A stretch of DNA of 64,000 nt from Cruorifilaria tuberocauda (Eukaryota; Nematoda; Chromadorea; Rhabditida; Onchocercidae), in NCBI GenBank assembly GCA_013365365.1, contig JABVXU010000080.1, positions 1-64,000 on the forward strand. Direction: 5' to 3'. The number at the start of each line of letters is the position of its first letter. Position 1 is the stretch's first letter. Shown in pieces: positions 62,801-64,000 of this stretch. The translations under genes were made by a program, and so were the position numbers. The notes under the pieces were generated by a model. The model was not told the origin of the DNA. It searched no databases and saw only the letters and a program-made list of their open reading frames with translations.

Positions 62801-63697
62801 TTACATTTATACATGTACCCGCATTGCAGTAATGGGGAAATGCCTCACAAATATTAATTCTTTCGCATTTTTCACCATCATAACCTGCTAAGCAGGAACA
62901 CTGAAATATTTTCTCTGTAGTTGAAACTTTCAGGAAAATGAGTTCTATCCTTTGAAATGAGAAAATTTGAAGTCAACTTCGTTGCAAATTAACTGCAGAC
63001 ATTTAAATTCTAAGATAATTTGCTGAAGGTTTTTAAAAGTCAGAGTGTGGAAATCGAATAATTTTCATTTCAAGCTGGATTTATAATGAAGAATATGAGC
63101 TTTTGTTTTGTTTACCAACTTTCAATTAATACACGTGTATAAATAAAAGAAAGAAAGATAAGAAAAGATACGTAAATTCTGATTATATTTCTTGCTATAC
63201 GGTAATTTTTCTAACTTGATTTTGAACAAGATAAAATTTATAAAATTTTCGATGCAAATAATATTAACTGCATGCAAAACATAAATCTGCAACGCTACAA
63301 AAAATCGATTTCGTTATACAGTACTTAACATAAATATGGAATAAATATTTTGGATATAGAAATTAACAAAGAACGTTGCATAAACAAGTATGAATGTTTT
63401 CAAAAAATAACAGCAATAGATTGTAGAAAAAGTCAAATAGTTGATATGCTCAAGAAATAAAATAAAACAATTTGAAAAAATTATTAAATAAGTTAATAGT
63501 TTATTTAATGACGATATTAAGTTAATGCTAAAAATAGAATAAGCGGAAAGGAAAAAGCTAACCATAGTTGAATTGCTTTTGTTCGTGATTTTCTCCATAC
63601 ACACCCCACCGTTCAAGCAACGTCCCGTTGGATCAAAACAGCTCGGTAATGCTAGCAGACAATTAAGCAGCGTTAGTGCAACGTTTAGAAATACCAT
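56842..63697 (-). CDS. lin-12/glp-1: LIN-12/GLP-1-type Notch receptor with a short ectodomain
   Basis: Single-pass receptor whose cleaved intracellular part co-activates CSL (LAG-1). Exons, 5' to 3': 63563-63697, 62734-62900, 62320-62387, 62024-62207, 61583(or 61571)-61887, 61388-61493, 60810-60954, 60495-60708, 59375-59526, 59242-59296, 58881-59083, 58415-58584, 58194-58260, 57940-58119, 57701-57796, 57487-57625 and 56842-57125; all phases agree, giving about 889 residues. Signal peptide 1-19. Three EGF repeats with six cysteines each (C20-C57, C63-C95, C102-C130). Two LNR modules (C145-C177, C184-C215). A NOD/NODP-like region follows to about 385. TM about 395-418. A RAM-type PVWKIP motif lies at about 437. 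Ankyrin repeats run about 500-775 (LHGADVNCCDSDNNTALHHA, GRTALHYAALNKRVDLL, GETPLYLAAREGHVDVV, GRTPLDMARERKH). Then a basic NLS-like KKKRIRK and an acidic tail with LTPPR. The C. elegans paralogues have 10-13 EGF repeats and three LNRs, so this one is strikingly reduced. Which paralogue it represents cannot be told. Confidence 0.9.
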
Positions 63698-63709
63698 GTT
63701 CACAGCGTA

Positions 63710-63719
63710 CTAAAATAAC
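63710..63719 (-). promoter_or_regulatory. Possible spliced-leader acceptor of the Notch gene
   Basis: On the minus strand TATTTTAG ends 12 bases before the ATG at 63697, and an in-frame TAG lies immediately upstream. This fixes the ATG as the first usable start and fits trans-splicing close to the start codon. Confidence 0.45.
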
Positions 63720-64000
63720 ATTTTTGTAAAGCTGTAATTCATTCTAAAATACCGTCAAATCTTCAACACATCGTTTCTTCGATAAACATGGTTATCAGGT
63801 CGACATTATCTCTGTCACTTAGTCAATGTAATCTAGTATTTTAGAAAAATGTATTTATTTATGTTTGGTCCCGCACACCTCCCGCGATCAAGATGATTAT
63901 GTATTCTTGTTTAATGTTACTTATTTTGTTTTACTTTTTCATCCATTGTTTTCGATGCACTTTGACCCCTGCTTAAAAATTAATTGTTGTTACTGCAACT
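63720..64000. other. Upstream flank of the Notch gene
   Basis: 280 bp, AT-rich apart from a short CCCGCACACCTCCCGCG segment near 63870. No exon recognised; probably promoter or distal upstream sequence. Confidence 0.4.

Overview
The window is eukaryotic: AT-rich DNA with split genes whose introns follow GT...TTTCAG, and several start codons that sit directly behind a pyrimidine-AG site, as expected for spliced-leader trans-splicing. The gene set (an NR5A nuclear receptor like nhr-25, a LIN-12/GLP-1-type Notch, a neuropeptide GPCR, and nematode-type Zwilch and MIS-12) points to a nematode. Base composition and intron sizes would suit a filarial or other spirurid worm, but that last step is inference. 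I see no bacterial features, CRISPR array, rRNA or tRNA gene. All exon models were built by hand: every junction keeps the reading frame, but no transcript data were available.

Layout. 0-8.1 kb: a tandem repeat, then two plus-strand genes. The first is an unrecognised cysteine-containing protein with a signal peptide and a membrane segment. The second is a secreted, probably GPI-anchored protein with an IgGFc-binding-type domain. 8.1-14.4 kb: a long gene-free stretch with a consensus FTZ-F1/NR5A site near its end. 14.4-25.8 kb: nhr-25, including a 4.7 kb intron. 28.1-31.0 kb: a minus-strand NPY/RFamide-type receptor in seven exons. 31.0-36.9 kb: no gene recognised. 36.9-40.6 kb: two small minus-strand genes, a SnoaL/DUF4440-like protein and a TMEM60-like membrane protein. 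44.7-54.8 kb: three plus-strand genes in a row: a polytopic membrane protein, Zwilch and MIS-12. 56.8-63.7 kb: a minus-strand Notch receptor that converges on MIS-12.

Two points stand out. Zwilch (RZZ complex) and MIS-12 (KMN network) act at the same outer kinetochore. They lie head to tail about 630 bp apart, with possible spliced-leader acceptor sites before their start codons, so they may form an operon. The Notch gene has a complete-looking reading frame of about 890 residues but only three EGF repeats and two LNR modules. C. elegans LIN-12 and GLP-1 have many more EGF repeats and three LNRs. I found no convincing new multi-gene system beyond these.
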